64,000 nt of DNA from Zhihengliuella flava (GTDB lineage: Bacteria > Actinomycetota > Actinomycetes > Actinomycetales > Micrococcaceae), in NCBI RefSeq assembly GCF_015751895.1, contig NZ_JADOTZ010000001.1, positions 1,240,001 through 1,304,000 on the forward strand, read 5' to 3'. A model generated the notes under the pieces. It saw nothing but the letters and a program-made list of their open reading frames with translations, was not told where the DNA came from and made no database searches. This document shows, one piece after another, positions 25,694-34,922 of the stretch. Position numbers and translations under genes: made by a program. Position 1 is the first letter of the stretch, and every line of letters begins with the position of its first letter.

Positions 25694-25905
25694 CCCGCCG
25701 GCTCGCGCGTGTCCCGGATTACCAGCGGACTGACAGCCCATTCTGGGCGAAATGCTCTGTGCAGCGGCTGTTTCCTACCGTAGAGTAGAAGGACCTTGGC
25801 CTTTCAGCCGCGCTTTATGTCTACCGGCGCGGCGGGCCGTTACATTCAAGATCGTCTGCGTCGGATGCGCCTTCGGTTTTCTCACCACCAAGGACGCAGT
25901 ACCGC

Positions 25906-26985
25906 ATGACGAATACCGCCGTCTCCGACGGCCCCGCACCCAAGCAACGGACCCGTACCCGCGCCACGAGCGATTACTCGCAGCTGCTCAAGCAGGTGCG
26001 CAACGCCGGTCTCCTGAACAAGACCCGCGGCTTCTACCTCTGGCTGCTCGGCGGCCTCTTCACGGCGCTGGTCGCCTGCGGCGTGACGTCCGTGCTGATC
26101 GGGCATTCCTGGTTCCAGTTGCTGGTCGCCGCCGGAGTCGGCATCCTCCTGACCCAGATCGCGTTCGTCGGTCACGAGGCCGCGCACCGGCAGGTGTTCA
26201 ACAGCCACAAGACCAACGAGTGGGTGGGATTGGTCCTGTCCAATCTCTTTGTGGGCCTGTCCTTCTCCTGGTGGAACAACAAGCACAACCGGCACCACGC
26301 CAACCCGAACACCATCGGTTCGGACCCGGACATTGAGGACCCCGTCGTCGCGTTTACCCCGGCTGCGATGGCCGAGCGCCGCGGCGTCCTGAAGTGGATC
26401 GCGGAGCGCCAAGGCTACCTGTTCTTCCCGCTGCTGTTGCTGGAGGGCCTGAACCTGCACCGCGACGCCCTGCAGACTGTGTTCGGCCGCGGCAGCGTCA
26501 AGCGCCGCCCGCTGGAAATCGTCACGCTCGCCGTGCGCCTGCTCATCGTTCCGGCCCTGCTGTTCGTGTTCCTGCCGCCGGGCATCGCCGCGGCCGCGTG
26601 GGGCGTGCAGCTGGCGGTGTTCGGCGTGTACATGGGTGCCTCGTTCGCCCCGAACCACAAGGGCATGCCGATGCTGACGGAGAAGGGCACCCTGAACTTC
26701 CTTAAGCGCCAGGTCCTCACCTCGCGTAATATCCGCGGCAGCTGGTTTAACACCTCCCTTATGGGCGGCCTGAACTACCAGATCGAGCACCACCTCTTCC
26801 CGTCGATGCCGCGCCCGCACCTGGCGAAGACGCAGCGCATCGTCTCGGCGTTCTGCGCTGAGAAGGGCATTTCCTACACGGAGGTCTCCCTCGGCGAGTC
26901 CTACCGGCAGGTCATCGCCTACCTGAATCGGGTGGGCCTCTCGGCACGCGACCCGTTCGAGTGCCCCATGCAGTCGCTGCGCTGA
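25906..26985 (+). CDS. membrane fatty acid desaturase
   Basis: 359 residues with four membrane segments. Introduces a double bond into acyl chains using a di-iron centre. All three histidine boxes are present: HEAAH (in AFVGHEAAHRQVF), HNRHH (NNKHNRHHANPN) and QIEHH (NYQIEHHLFPSMP). The QxxHH third box is typical of front-end/acyl-lipid desaturases including the mycobacterial DesA3 type. No ferredoxin or reductase gene is adjacent. The 211-bp upstream gap has no clear promoter; AAGGAC lies about 11 nt before the ATG. Confidence 0.9.
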   Translation: MTNTAVSDGPAPKQRTRTRATSDYSQLLKQVRNAGLLNKTRGFYLWLLGGLFTALVACGVTSVLIGHSWFQLLVAAGVGILLTQIAFVGHEAAHRQVFNSHKTNEWVGLVLSNLFVGLSFSWWNNKHNRHHANPNTIGSDPDIEDPVVAFTPAAMAERRGVLKWIAERQGYLFFPLLLLEGLNLHRDALQTVFGRGSVKRRPLEIVTLAVRLLIVPALLFVFLPPGIAAAAWGVQLAVFGVYMGASFAPNHKGMPMLTEKGTLNFLKRQVLTSRNIRGSWFNTSLMGGLNYQIEHHLFPSMPRPHLAKTQRIVSAFCAEKGISYTEVSLGESYRQVIAYLNRVGLSARDPFECPMQSLR

Positions 26986-27030
26986 CGCGCCGTCGGCACC
27001 GTCCGCGAGGGCGCCGTTTGCCATAAGGGT

Positions 27031-27036
27031 CATAAT
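27031..27036 (+). promoter_or_regulatory. leaderless -10 box (CATAAT)
   Basis: CATAAT ends 6 nt before GTG 27043; no ribosome site is present. Supports a leaderless transcript starting at the GTG. Confidence 0.45.
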
Positions 27037-27042
27037 GGGTGG

Positions 27043-27906
27043 GTGACTACCCCAACCGCACCGACGCCCACCGCCCGTTTCGAGTCCACGCCAGAGTTTG
27101 GCCTGCTCCTCGACGTGGACGGGCCCATCGCGTCCCCGGTGACCCGGACTGTCGCTATCGAATCGATCGGTCGGGACCTGACCGCGATGGCCAACGCCGG
27201 CGTGCCCGTCATCTTCAACACCGGCCGCTCGGACGCCTTCATCGCGGAGCAGGTAGTGCCCGTCCTGCGCGCCTCCGGCCTACTGCCGGGCGCCCCCGTG
27301 TTCACGATCGCGGAGAAGGGCGCCGTCTGGGCCGCCGTGACCCCGGGCGGGCTCGGCGAGATCAAGGTGGACCGGGAGCTGACGCTCCCCCGCGGGCTGT
27401 CCGACGACGTCCGCGCCTTGGTCGCGGAGCGGTTTAGCGCGCTGATGTTTTTCGATGAGACGAAGCGGGCCATGGTCTCCGTGGAGATGACGGTGGGCGC
27501 CGACGCGGACGAGTACCGGGCGGCGCAGCGGGATTTTGACGCGGCCATCCCGGAGCTCCTCGCCGCGCACGGCCTGGATCAGGTGCGCATTGACCCCACC
27601 ATTATCTCCACCGACATCGAGCACGAGCGGCTCGGCAAGGATCTGGGAGCCGCCCGGACCATCGACCTGCTGGCGGAACGCGGCATCGAGGCCCGCGGCT
27701 GGTTCACCATGGGCGATTCCCGCACGGACTACGCGATGGCGGATTGGCTGCACGAGCGCGGCCTCAACGTGGCCCACGTGGACGTGCGCCCGGCGGACGG
27801 CATCCCGGAGTCTGCTTACGAGGTCCTGACCTCCGCCACGGAAGCCATCCACGACGAGGCGGGGGCCGAGTTCCTCGCCCAGTGGGCCACCCGCATCCGC
27901 GCCTAG
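27043..27906 (+). CDS. HAD-superfamily phosphatase
   Basis: 287 residues from GTG 27043. Motif I is LLLDVDGPIASP (nucleophile and acid Asp), motif II the Thr in VIFNTGRSDAF, and motif III/IV the acidic FTMGDSRTDYAM near residue 225. The lid arrangement resembles Cof/mannosyl-phosphoglycerate/trehalose-phosphate phosphatases; substrate unknown. Single gene, convergent with fdhA. Confidence 0.8.
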   Translation: MTTPTAPTPTARFESTPEFGLLLDVDGPIASPVTRTVAIESIGRDLTAMANAGVPVIFNTGRSDAFIAEQVVPVLRASGLLPGAPVFTIAEKGAVWAAVTPGGLGEIKVDRELTLPRGLSDDVRALVAERFSALMFFDETKRAMVSVEMTVGADADEYRAAQRDFDAAIPELLAAHGLDQVRIDPTIISTDIEHERLGKDLGAARTIDLLAERGIEARGWFTMGDSRTDYAMADWLHERGLNVAHVDVRPADGIPESAYEVLTSATEAIHDEAGAEFLAQWATRIRA

Positions 27907-27966
27907 CCGCGCGCCGCGGCCGGCGAGTGTTCACCACACCCGTCGGCCACGAGCAAGCGCTCCGCC

Positions 27967-29184
27967 CTAGGCGCCGAGGAATCCATGAGGGTCGAGAACG
28001 TACTTCGTCGCGGCCCCGGCGTCGAACTCCGCGTACCCGCGCGGGGCGTCGTCGAGCGTGATGGCCTTGGCGTTGACGGCCTTAGAGATGGGCGCCTTGT
28101 CATGCAAGATCGCCATCATGAGCTGCCGGTTGTACTTCATGACCGGGCACTGGCCGGTGGTGAAGGACAGCGACTTGGCCCAGCCCGTGCCGAGCGAGAG
28201 GGACAGGGCGCCCTTCTGCGCGGCTTCGTCGATACCGCCCGGGTCGCCCGTGACATACAGCCCCGGAATGCCGAGCGCGCCGCCGGCTGCGGTGATCTCC
28301 ATGAGGGAGTTCAGGACAGTCGCCGGGGCCTCGTGGGAGGCGTCGTCGCCGTGGCCTCGCGCCTCGAAACCCACGGCGTCGATACCGCAATCGACCTCCG
28401 GAACGCCCAGAATCTGCTCAATCTGATCCTTGGGGTCTCCCTTGGACACGTCCACCGTCTCGCATCCGAAGGAGCGGGCCTGGGCCAGACGGCCCTCGTT
28501 CATATCGCCGACAATCACGACGGCGGCACCCAGCAGCTGGGCCCCCATGGCCGCCGCCAACCCCACGGGGCCAGCGCCGGCGACGTACACGGTGGAGCCG
28601 ACCTCGACGCCGGCAGTGACCGCACCGTGAAAGCCGGTCGGGAAGATGTCGGAGAGCATGGTCAAGTCCATGATCTTCTCGAGCGCTTGGTCCCGGTCCG
28701 GGAACTTCAGGGCGTTCCAATCTGCATACGGCACCAAGACGTACTCAGCCTGGCCGCCGACCCATCCGCCCATGTCGACGTAGCCGTAGGCGCTGCCGGG
28801 GCGATCCGGATTCACGTTAAGGCAAATCCCGGTCTTGCGTTCCTTGCAGTTGCGGCAACGGCCGCAGGAAATGTTGAACGGAACGGAGACGATGTCCCCG
28901 ACCTTCAGGAACTCCACGTCTCGGCCGACCTCAACCACCTCTCCGGTGATCTCATGGCCAAGAATCAGTCCCTCGGGGGCAGTAGTACGGCCGCGGACCA
29001 TGTGCTGGTCCGAACCGCAAATATTGGTGGCGACTGTGCGGAGGATGACTCCGTGTGGAACCTTTCGGCCCACATTGGCGGGGTTCACCCCCGGCCCATC
29101 CTTGAGCTCGAAGGTCGGGTAGTCGGTGTCGATGACCTCGACGACACCCGGCTCCTTGTAGGCAACAGCTTTGTTTCCTGACAT
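27967..29184 (-). CDS. fdhA: glutathione-independent formaldehyde dehydrogenase, zinc type
   Basis: 405 residues from ATG 29184 (MSGNKAVAY), which has AAAGGA well spaced; ATG 29190 sits on top of that site. Catalytic zinc ligands lie in NICGSDQHMVRG and LILGHEITGEV; structural zinc cysteines in CGRCRNCKERKTGIC. NAD-binding VYVAGAGPVGLAAAMGA. Long inserts around residues 120-160 and 275-300 are typical of Pseudomonas putida FdhA-like enzymes. Oxidises formaldehyde to formate with NAD+, as a detoxification or demethylation by-product sink. Confidence 0.9.
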   Translation of the reverse strand: MSGNKAVAYKEPGVVEVIDTDYPTFELKDGPGVNPANVGRKVPHGVILRTVATNICGSDQHMVRGRTTAPEGLILGHEITGEVVEVGRDVEFLKVGDIVSVPFNISCGRCRNCKERKTGICLNVNPDRPGSAYGYVDMGGWVGGQAEYVLVPYADWNALKFPDRDQALEKIMDLTMLSDIFPTGFHGAVTAGVEVGSTVYVAGAGPVGLAAAMGAQLLGAAVVIVGDMNEGRLAQARSFGCETVDVSKGDPKDQIEQILGVPEVDCGIDAVGFEARGHGDDASHEAPATVLNSLMEITAAGGALGIPGLYVTGDPGGIDEAAQKGALSLSLGTGWAKSLSFTTGQCPVMKYNRQLMMAILHDKAPISKAVNAKAITLDDAPRGYAEFDAGAATKYVLDPHGFLGA

Positions 29185-29332
29185 GGGCATTCCTTTCGAT
29201 ATCCCTGCTGAGTCACCCTCAGGCTATGCCCACATGACGCACATCACAATGGAGGATCGAGCGCACTTTCTGCCCAGTGCTGTCCGGAATTAGTGGCCAA
29301 ATGTGTTTCGTGGCGGCAGCTCTCCCCGCCGG

Positions 29333-30916
29333 TTAGTCCTCCGTCACCGTAAAGTCGATCCGGTGCCACCCGGAGGCGCCGTTAGGCACCGGGTCCGCGC
29401 GGTCGGAGGTCTGGACGTTGCCGTCGCCGTCAGTGGCGCGCACGGTCACGGCGTGCCGGCCCGGCGTCGCGTCGGACCACGTGAAGGACCACTGCCGCCA
29501 CAGGTCGATGCCGCCGTCGGCCGCCAAGTCCGCCTGCTGCCACGGGCCGTCGTCGAGCTTGACCTCCACAGCGGAGATCCCGCGCTGCTGGGCCCAAGCG
29601 GTGCCGCCGATCATGACCTCCCCGGCCGGGACGGACGCGAACGAGCGCGGCACGTCCACCCGGGAAGCGAGCTTGATGGGCCCCTTCTCCGACCACCCGC
29701 GGTCCGTCCAGTACGCTCGGTCATCCGCATAGCGGGTCACCTTCAGCTCGGAGAGCCACTTGGTGGCGGAGACGTACCCATAGAGCCCCGGGACCACCAT
29801 GCGGACGGGGAACCCGTGCTCCGCGGGCAGCGGCTCGCCGTTCATGCCCACCGCGATCAGGGAGTTGCGGTCATCGGTCAGCGCCTCGATCGGCGTGCCG
29901 GCGGTGAAGCCGTCCACGCTGCGGGAAAGCACCATGTCCGCGGAGGGATCGACGCCGGCGCGTTCCAGCAACCGGCGCACCGGCAGGCCCAGCCACCGGG
30001 CATTGCCCGCCAGATCGCCGCCCACGGGGTTGGACACGCACGTCAGGGTCACGTCCGCCTCCACCAGGTCCTCGGCCAGCAGGTCGTCAAAGCTCAGGTC
30101 CAGTTCCTGATCCACCAGCCCGTACACCCGCAGCCGCCACGTGGAGGGGTCGACGCGCGGGACGGAGAGCGCGGTATCGATCCGGTAGAAATTGGCGTTG
30201 TCCGTGACGAACTTCGGCATGCCCGGCACCGGGCTGGAGACGCCGTCGGGCAGGGCGGGGGCCGGGGTGGCCGGGGCGGGCAGGCGGATGGCCTTGCGGA
30301 TCGTGTCCACGCCGCCGCGGATGCCCGAGGCCGCGCGGCCGCCGATCAGCAGTGCCGCCCCCAACACGGCACTGCCAGCGGCGCCCAGCATGAAGCGGCG
30401 CCGATCGGTGGACGCGGCCGGGGCGCCGGCGTCGTCGTTCCCGTCCGTGGCGCGGGCCTCGGCCGGAGCGTCGGCCGCAGCGCGGGCCCACGTGGTCAAC
30501 CAGCCCAGCACCAGCACGCCGGCGAGGGTGCCAGCCAGGGTGGGGACGGCGTCGAACAGCGTGGTGGCCGCACGGGAGATGACGACGGCGCTGGCGCCGA
30601 GTCCCAGCACCGCCACGGCGAGCTGCGCGGCCGTCCGGTGCTTTTTCGCCAGCAGGCCGAGGCCCGCGGCGAGGAGGAGGACGACGAGGAACATGGTCGC
30701 GAAGAGCGCGATCTTGTCATAGACGCCGAAGAGGGCGATGGCCGCGTCCTTCACCCACGGGGGGATGATGTCGATGAACGCGCCACCGATGGAGACCAGC
30801 GGGGCCGAGGGCGCCGCGAAGAAGTTGGAGAGTGCCTGGGCGAGCCCGAGGAGTATCAGTGCTGCGGCGATGCCAGCGAGCATGAACCGCCATCCGGAGC
30901 GGAAGAACTGTGCCAT
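29333..30916 (-). CDS. membrane-anchored molybdopterin oxidoreductase, sulfite-oxidase family
   Basis: 527 residues from ATG 30916 (MAQFFRSGWRF), with AAAGG 9 nt upstream. Four N-terminal membrane segments (about 1-140), then a twin-Arg-like DRRRFMLGAAGSAVLGAA segment, then the Moco domain (about 225-420: VTLTCVSNPVGGD carries the expected Mo-ligand Cys) and a C-terminal Mo-co dimerisation domain (about 425-525, SFTWSDATPGRHAVTVRATD). Acts outside the membrane. Follows rskA by 45 nt, so it is probably in the sigK-rskA operon. Substrate unknown. Confidence 0.85.
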   Translation of the reverse strand: MAQFFRSGWRFMLAGIAAALILLGLAQALSNFFAAPSAPLVSIGGAFIDIIPPWVKDAAIALFGVYDKIALFATMFLVVLLLAAGLGLLAKKHRTAAQLAVAVLGLGASAVVISRAATTLFDAVPTLAGTLAGVLVLGWLTTWARAAADAPAEARATDGNDDAGAPAASTDRRRFMLGAAGSAVLGAALLIGGRAASGIRGGVDTIRKAIRLPAPATPAPALPDGVSSPVPGMPKFVTDNANFYRIDTALSVPRVDPSTWRLRVYGLVDQELDLSFDDLLAEDLVEADVTLTCVSNPVGGDLAGNARWLGLPVRRLLERAGVDPSADMVLSRSVDGFTAGTPIEALTDDRNSLIAVGMNGEPLPAEHGFPVRMVVPGLYGYVSATKWLSELKVTRYADDRAYWTDRGWSEKGPIKLASRVDVPRSFASVPAGEVMIGGTAWAQQRGISAVEVKLDDGPWQQADLAADGGIDLWRQWSFTWSDATPGRHAVTVRATDGDGNVQTSDRADPVPNGASGWHRIDFTVTED

Positions 30917-30961
30917 GTCAGTGACCCTTTCGTGAAGTACGTGGGCCGGCACCGGTGCGGA

Positions 30962-31837
30962 CTAGAGTTCGCTGAGCACGATCGGATCGGTGGTGGGTTG
31001 TTCTGATCCGGTAGCGGGCTCGACCGTAATGCCGATGTGGGTAACGCCCTCCATGGACCCCTCGAGCATCTTGGGCTCGCGCCCGGCGGCCTGGGCTGCG
31101 CTGAGCATGCCCGCCGGCGCCGCGCCCTCGTCGGAAATGAGCCAAAGCTCGTAGGCGCGATCCTCGGGGAGTTCGGGTAGGGCTGACGCGCTGAGGATCA
31201 TCTTGCCCTCGGCGGCGGAGTAGCTCAGGTGAACTTCTCCACCCTCCGCGGAGGGAAGATTGGCGATCTTGGCGTCTGATGCGGTCAAAATTTGGCCGGC
31301 CATCTCCTGATAGTGGAGGGACTCGGCGAGTTGGGCTTGGGTGGAGTCCAGCTCGTTCTGCTGGACCATGACAACACCGGTGAGGACGCCGGTGGAGAGC
31401 AACAGGACGGTGGCTGCTGCGGACAGCAGACGCATGGTGTGCTGCTTGCGCCGGTAGTCGGCGAGGGACACCACCTCGGCCTCAGCCTCCTCCTCCGCCA
31501 CCGTTTCCGGTGCCGGGACGGGCTGGGCCGGGCTGGTGGACTCCGCCGCCGGGGAGGCGGCGACGCCGGGCGCTGCCGGGGCGGACTCGGCGGCCTCCTG
31601 CGGGGGGAGCTGCCGGGTCTGCCGAATGGCGACCATGATGTTCTGCTTGGCCCGCGGCGGTGGGGCCTGTTCCCCAGCGGCAACCGCCAGGTGCGCCGCG
31701 GTCTCCGACAGGCTGCGCGCTTCCTCGGCGGCCTCCGGGTTCTCACCCAGGTAGGCCTCCAGCTCGGCGCGTTCGGTTTCCTCGAGGGCGTTCAGCGCCC
31801 ACGCACCGGTCATCGAATGCTTGTGGTCACTCATCAC
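30962..31837 (-). CDS. rskA: anti-sigma-K factor
   Basis: 291 residues. Short N-terminal anti-sigma domain (HSMTGAWALNALEETERAELEAYL, with the E-x-A-x-Y-L pattern of RskA), a Pro/Ala-rich linker, one membrane helix (LLSAAATVLLLSTGVLTGVVM, about residues 135-155) and an extracellular RskA domain (EDRAYELWLISDEGAAPAGML). It inhibits SigK until cleaved by regulated intramembrane proteolysis in mycobacteria. Overlaps sigK by 4 nt, so the sigma and its inhibitor are made together. Confidence 0.9.
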   Translation of the reverse strand: MMSDHKHSMTGAWALNALEETERAELEAYLGENPEAAEEARSLSETAAHLAVAAGEQAPPPRAKQNIMVAIRQTRQLPPQEAAESAPAAPGVAASPAAESTSPAQPVPAPETVAEEEAEAEVVSLADYRRKQHTMRLLSAAATVLLLSTGVLTGVVMVQQNELDSTQAQLAESLHYQEMAGQILTASDAKIANLPSAEGGEVHLSYSAAEGKMILSASALPELPEDRAYELWLISDEGAAPAGMLSAAQAAGREPKMLEGSMEGVTHIGITVEPATGSEQPTTDPIVLSEL

Positions 31838-32442
31838 GCCACCCCCAACCTGTCTCTCAAAATGATCATTCCGTCACGAATACGTGTTTTCACTGTCCCC
31901 ATGGGAACTTGCAGCAGTTTCGCCACTTCCTGATGGGTGTAACCCCCGAAGTAGGCCAACCTGATCGCGTCCCGCTGCATCTGGGTCAGCGTCTCGAGCG
32001 CCTTCAGGACCCGTTCCATATCCGCCTTCAGCACCGCAATGTCTGCGACGTCATCGGTGGATTCCTGGAACTCCTTGATCCCCTGGGTCAGGTCCCGCTC
32101 GGTACTGGCCTGAGCGGCCCGGACCCGGTCCACGGCCCGCCGGTGAGCCACCGTGCAGATCCACGATCTGGCGGAGCCCCGCTGGGCGTCGTAGCGTGTG
32201 GCGTGCTGCCACACCTCAACGAAGACTTCTTGGAGGACTTCTTCGCTGAGCCCGGGATCCCGGACCACTCGCTTGATGAGGCCGAAGACCAGCCCCGCGG
32301 ACTCGTCGTAGAGCGCTTCGAAAGCGTCCTCATCGCCGAGGGCCACGCGGGCCAACAGTGCGTCGAGGGAGGCGCGCTCGGGCGTGGTCCGCTCTGTACC
32401 TGGAAGTTTCATCACTCCCATAGTTCCATACACGGCGCCCAT
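31834..32442 (-). CDS. sigK: ECF sigma factor SigK
   Basis: 202 residues from ATG 32442, chosen because AGGAAG lies 8 nt upstream; frames reach 32502, and MKLPG further in is a later option. Sigma region 2 (DAFEALYDESAGLVFGLIKRV, EEVLQEVFVEVWQ) and region 4 (QRDAIRLAYFGGYTHQEVAKLL, VPMGTVKTRIRDG) are intact. Paired with RskA as in mycobacteria. Neighbouring fasciclin and DUF4383 genes are candidate targets. Confidence 0.9.
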   Translation of the reverse strand: MGAVYGTMGVMKLPGTERTTPERASLDALLARVALGDEDAFEALYDESAGLVFGLIKRVVRDPGLSEEVLQEVFVEVWQHATRYDAQRGSARSWICTVAHRRAVDRVRAAQASTERDLTQGIKEFQESTDDVADIAVLKADMERVLKALETLTQMQRDAIRLAYFGGYTHQEVAKLLQVPMGTVKTRIRDGMIILRDRLGVA

Positions 32443-32529
32443 GCCTCTCACTTCCTTAGCTATCTCCCGTGTCGATCCCGGCGAGGATTCGCGGGTGGCC
32501 ACCCAGCGGGTCCGCGGGGTCCGACGCCA

Positions 32530-32560
32530 GGGGCTCCGTACGCTACTGCGCCGGAGCCCC
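32530..32560 (-). terminator. hairpin after the fasciclin gene
   Basis: Perfect 9-bp stem GGGGCTCCG/CGGAGCCCC with a 13-nt loop, 22 nt after the fasciclin stop and before sigK. No U-tract, so either a weak terminator or a processing site. Confidence 0.5.
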
Positions 32561-32581
32561 CGTTGCCGTGTGGCCGGCGAA

Positions 32582-33268
32582 TTACATATCGTCCGAGGCC
32601 GGCATCAGGACCTCATCCACCAGGTACACGGTGGCGTTGGCCGTCTGGACACCGCCGCAGATGACGTTGGCGCCGTTGACCGTCAGCTCATCGCCCTCGC
32701 CGGCAACCTCAACGGTGCCGCCCTGGACGGTGGTCTGCTCGCCGGCGATCTCATCCGGGGTGATCTGGCCGGGGACGACGTGGTAGGTCAGCACGTTGGT
32801 CAGCATGTCGGCGTCGCTCACCACAGCGTTCAGGTCCTCTTCGGGGATGGCGGCGAAGGCGTCATCGACCGGGGCGAAGACCGTGAACTCGTCGCTGTTC
32901 AGCGTGTCCACCAGGTTGACGTCCGGGTTCAGCTCACCGGAGACGGCGGAGGTCAGCGTGGTCAGCAGCGGGTTGTTGGACGCTGCCACGGCCACGGGAT
33001 CCTGGGCCATGCCCTCAACCGAGCCGGCCCCGTCCGGGACCTCCTCAGCGTAGGCGGAGCAGCCCGGGCCGACCAGGTTGGCGGCCGGATCCATCATCTC
33101 CGACTCTTCGCTCTCCTCCGTCATGGGAGCCTCCGAGCTCATCGGGGCCTCGGACGTCGCCGAGGACTCCATGGGCTCCTCCTCCATGCTGCCGCTGGAG
33201 CAGGCCGAGAGGGCGAAGGCTGCGGTGGCGAGGACGCCGAAAACGGGAAGCATCTTGTTCTTGTACAT
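32582..33268 (-). CDS. fasciclin (FAS1) domain lipoprotein
   Basis: 228 residues. Signal peptide with a lipobox ([10 protein letters not shown], Cys about residue 23), a Glu/Ser/Met-rich spacer (about 25-65), then one FAS1 domain (about 90-225) with [17 protein letters not shown] and the YHVVPGQI box. Resembles MPT70/MPT83 of Mycobacterium tuberculosis, which are SigK-dependent. Here too it lies beside sigK-rskA. Follows the DUF4383 gene by 53 nt on the same strand, so probably one transcript. Role: cell-surface adhesion-like protein. Confidence 0.9.
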   Translation of the reverse strand: MYKNKMLPVFGVLATAAFALSACSSGSMEEEPMESSATSEAPMSSEAPMTEESEESEMMDPAANLVGPGCSAYAEEVPDGAGSVEGMAQDPVAVAASNNPLLTTLTSAVSGELNPDVNLVDTLNSDEFTVFAPVDDAFAAIPEEDLNAVVSDADMLTNVLTYHVVPGQITPDEIAGEQTTVQGGTVEVAGEGDELTVNGANVICGGVQTANATVYLVDEVLMPASDDM

Positions 33269-33321
33269 GGTGTTCTCCTATTCAGTGAGGTGAAACGTGG
33301 GTACTACTGGTTGGTCTGTGG

Positions 33322-33777
33322 TTAAGCCGTGGCCGTGTGGGCTGGGCTGCGGCGGCCCAGGATGAGGCCGAGGGCGATCATCCCGATACCGAGGCCGAAG
33401 TGCAGGATGTTGTCTGCACCGTTGACCGGTACGAAGTTGGCGGGGCTACCGTGGGGAACCAAGACGCCGTAGACGCCGAGGACCAGGTAGATCACGCCGC
33501 CCCATACCAGGTAGCGGACGGCCATCTTGCCGCTGCGGCCCGCCATGAGGCCGACGACGCCGAACAACAGGTGCACGGCGTTGTGCAGGATGGAAACTTG
33601 GAAGAGGCCCAAGAGCATGGCCTCCGAATGGTGAGAGGCGAAAGACAGGTCGCCGACGTTCGTGGTGATGCCGGGGACGAAGCCTAGGATGCCCACCAAG
33701 AGGAAGACTGCGCCGACCGTACGGGCCGCCAAGGCAACCGCCGGACGTTGCGTCCTCTGAGCTGCGGAAGTAGTCAT
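33322..33777 (-). CDS. DUF4383 membrane protein
   Basis: 151 residues from ATG 33777 with AAGGAG upstream; a frame extends to 33804 without better signals. Four membrane segments, with the conserved HNAVHLLFGVVGLMAGR and ADNILHFGLGIGMIALG stretches of DUF4383. Function unknown. First gene of a DUF4383-fasciclin pair preceded by a SigK-like promoter. Confidence 0.85.
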   Translation of the reverse strand: MTTSAAQRTQRPAVALAARTVGAVFLLVGILGFVPGITTNVGDLSFASHHSEAMLLGLFQVSILHNAVHLLFGVVGLMAGRSGKMAVRYLVWGGVIYLVLGVYGVLVPHGSPANFVPVNGADNILHFGLGIGMIALGLILGRRSPAHTATA

Positions 33778-33828
33778 CTCTCGCTCCTTGTGTTGTGTTG
33801 TCACCGCCGTTGCGCGGTCACATCAACA

Positions 33829-33856
33829 ATTCGGAGCGGTGGGGAATCCGGATTGG
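33829..33856 (-). promoter_or_regulatory. candidate SigK promoter of DUF4383-fasciclin
   Basis: On the minus strand CCAATCC (33856-33850) and CCGAAT (33834-33829) are separated by 15 nt, about 50 bp upstream of the gene. From memory the mycobacterial SigK consensus is CCATCC / CCGAAT; the -10 matches exactly and the -35 differs by one inserted A. Confidence 0.45.
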
Positions 33857-33986
33857 AGAAATCTCAAAAAAGTTTGCTGCCCGCCCCGGGCCAGGCCCCT
33901 TCGGAGGGTCAAGATCCGCGCCATTGCAGGGAAGTAGCCGCGTTGGTGGGGCGCAAAAGTTTTTGGAATCCGGCGAGAAATCCGGC

Positions 33987-34922
33987 TCAGCGGGCGCCGA
34001 TGGGCGCCTCCGACGGCGTCGGCACGTCCGCGGCGGACCGCCCGGAGGAGAGTCCGACGACGAGGATCGAGGCGCAGATTGCGGCCAGGCCCGCCCAACC
34101 CAGCGCCGGGAGGCGCTCTCCGACGACGGCGACGGCCAGCACCGCGGCCACGGCCGGCTCGGCGAGGGTGAGGGTGGTGGCGGTGCTCGGGGCGATCCGG
34201 GTTAGGCCAAACCCGAAGAGGACGTAGCCGAGGAACATGGGCACCAACGCCATATAGGCGCCGACGGCGAAGGCTTGGGGCGTGGCGAGCAGCGGGGCGC
34301 CCGTGAGCACCAGCACGGGCAACAGGGCGGCTCCCCCGAGGCCGAAGATGGAGCCCATCGCAGCGGCCCGGCCGATGCCCTGCCCCATGAGGCGGTGCGC
34401 GCCCCAGGAGTAGAGCGCGTAGGTCACCCCGGCGACGAGGCCGAGTCCCACGCCGGCCGCGGTAGCGCCGAGCTCCTCCGGCGCCTGGCCCAGCTTGGCC
34501 GCGCAGAGGACCGCGGCGCCGGCGATGCCGAGGACCGCGGCGGCCTGCCACGCGGGGCCGAGCCGGCGTCGTTCGAGAATCCGTTCGAGCAGGCCGGAGG
34601 CGATGGGGGCCGAGCCCAGCGAGACCACGGTCCCGATGGCGACTCCGGCCAGGTGCATGGAGCTATAGAAGGCCAAGGGATAGATGGCCACGCCGAGGGC
34701 CCCGGCGATCACCACCGGCCGCGCCGCGGCCAAGCGGGCGCGCTCGCGCCGCAGGGCGGGCAGGGCGATCAACCCCTGCAGGATCCCGCCCACGCCGAGG
34801 GCCGCGGCCCCCATGGCGAGGGGGCCGACGCCCGGGGCCAACGTGGCCGCGGTGCCCGTGGTGCCCCACAGCACGGCGGTGATGAGGACGGCGACGACGC
34901 CGGCGAGCGCGCCGTTCCTCAC
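33987..34922 (-). CDS. EamA/DMT-family transporter
   Basis: 311 residues from GTG 34922, which overlaps the TetR stop (GTGA). Ten membrane segments in two EamA repeats, with AVLWGTTGTAATLAPG at the first and GLVAGVTYALYSWGAHRL at the second. Drug/metabolite exporter superfamily. Translational coupling to a TetR repressor suggests a substrate-inducible efflux pump. The longer frame starting at 35522 is out-of-frame TetR sequence and not used. Confidence 0.85.
   Translation of the reverse strand: MRNGALAGVVAVLITAVLWGTTGTAATLAPGVGPLAMGAAALGVGGILQGLIALPALRRERARLAAARPVVIAGALGVAIYPLAFYSSMHLAGVAIGTVVSLGSAPIASGLLERILERRRLGPAWQAAAVLGIAGAAVLCAAKLGQAPEELGATAAGVGLGLVAGVTYALYSWGAHRLMGQGIGRAAAMGSIFGLGGAALLPVLVLTGAPLLATPQAFAVGAYMALVPMFLGYVLFGFGLTRIAPSTATTLTLAEPAVAAVLAVAVVGERLPALGWAGLAAICASILVVGLSSGRSAADVPTPSEAPIGAR

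Noticed and set aside
30916-30952. Longer N-terminus of the Moco enzyme from GTG 30952
   Set aside because: The extra residues are not hydrophobic or family-like, and ATG 30916 has a better-spaced ribosome site.
29303-31006. 567-codon + strand frame
   Set aside because: Antisense shadow of the molybdopterin oxidoreductase gene.
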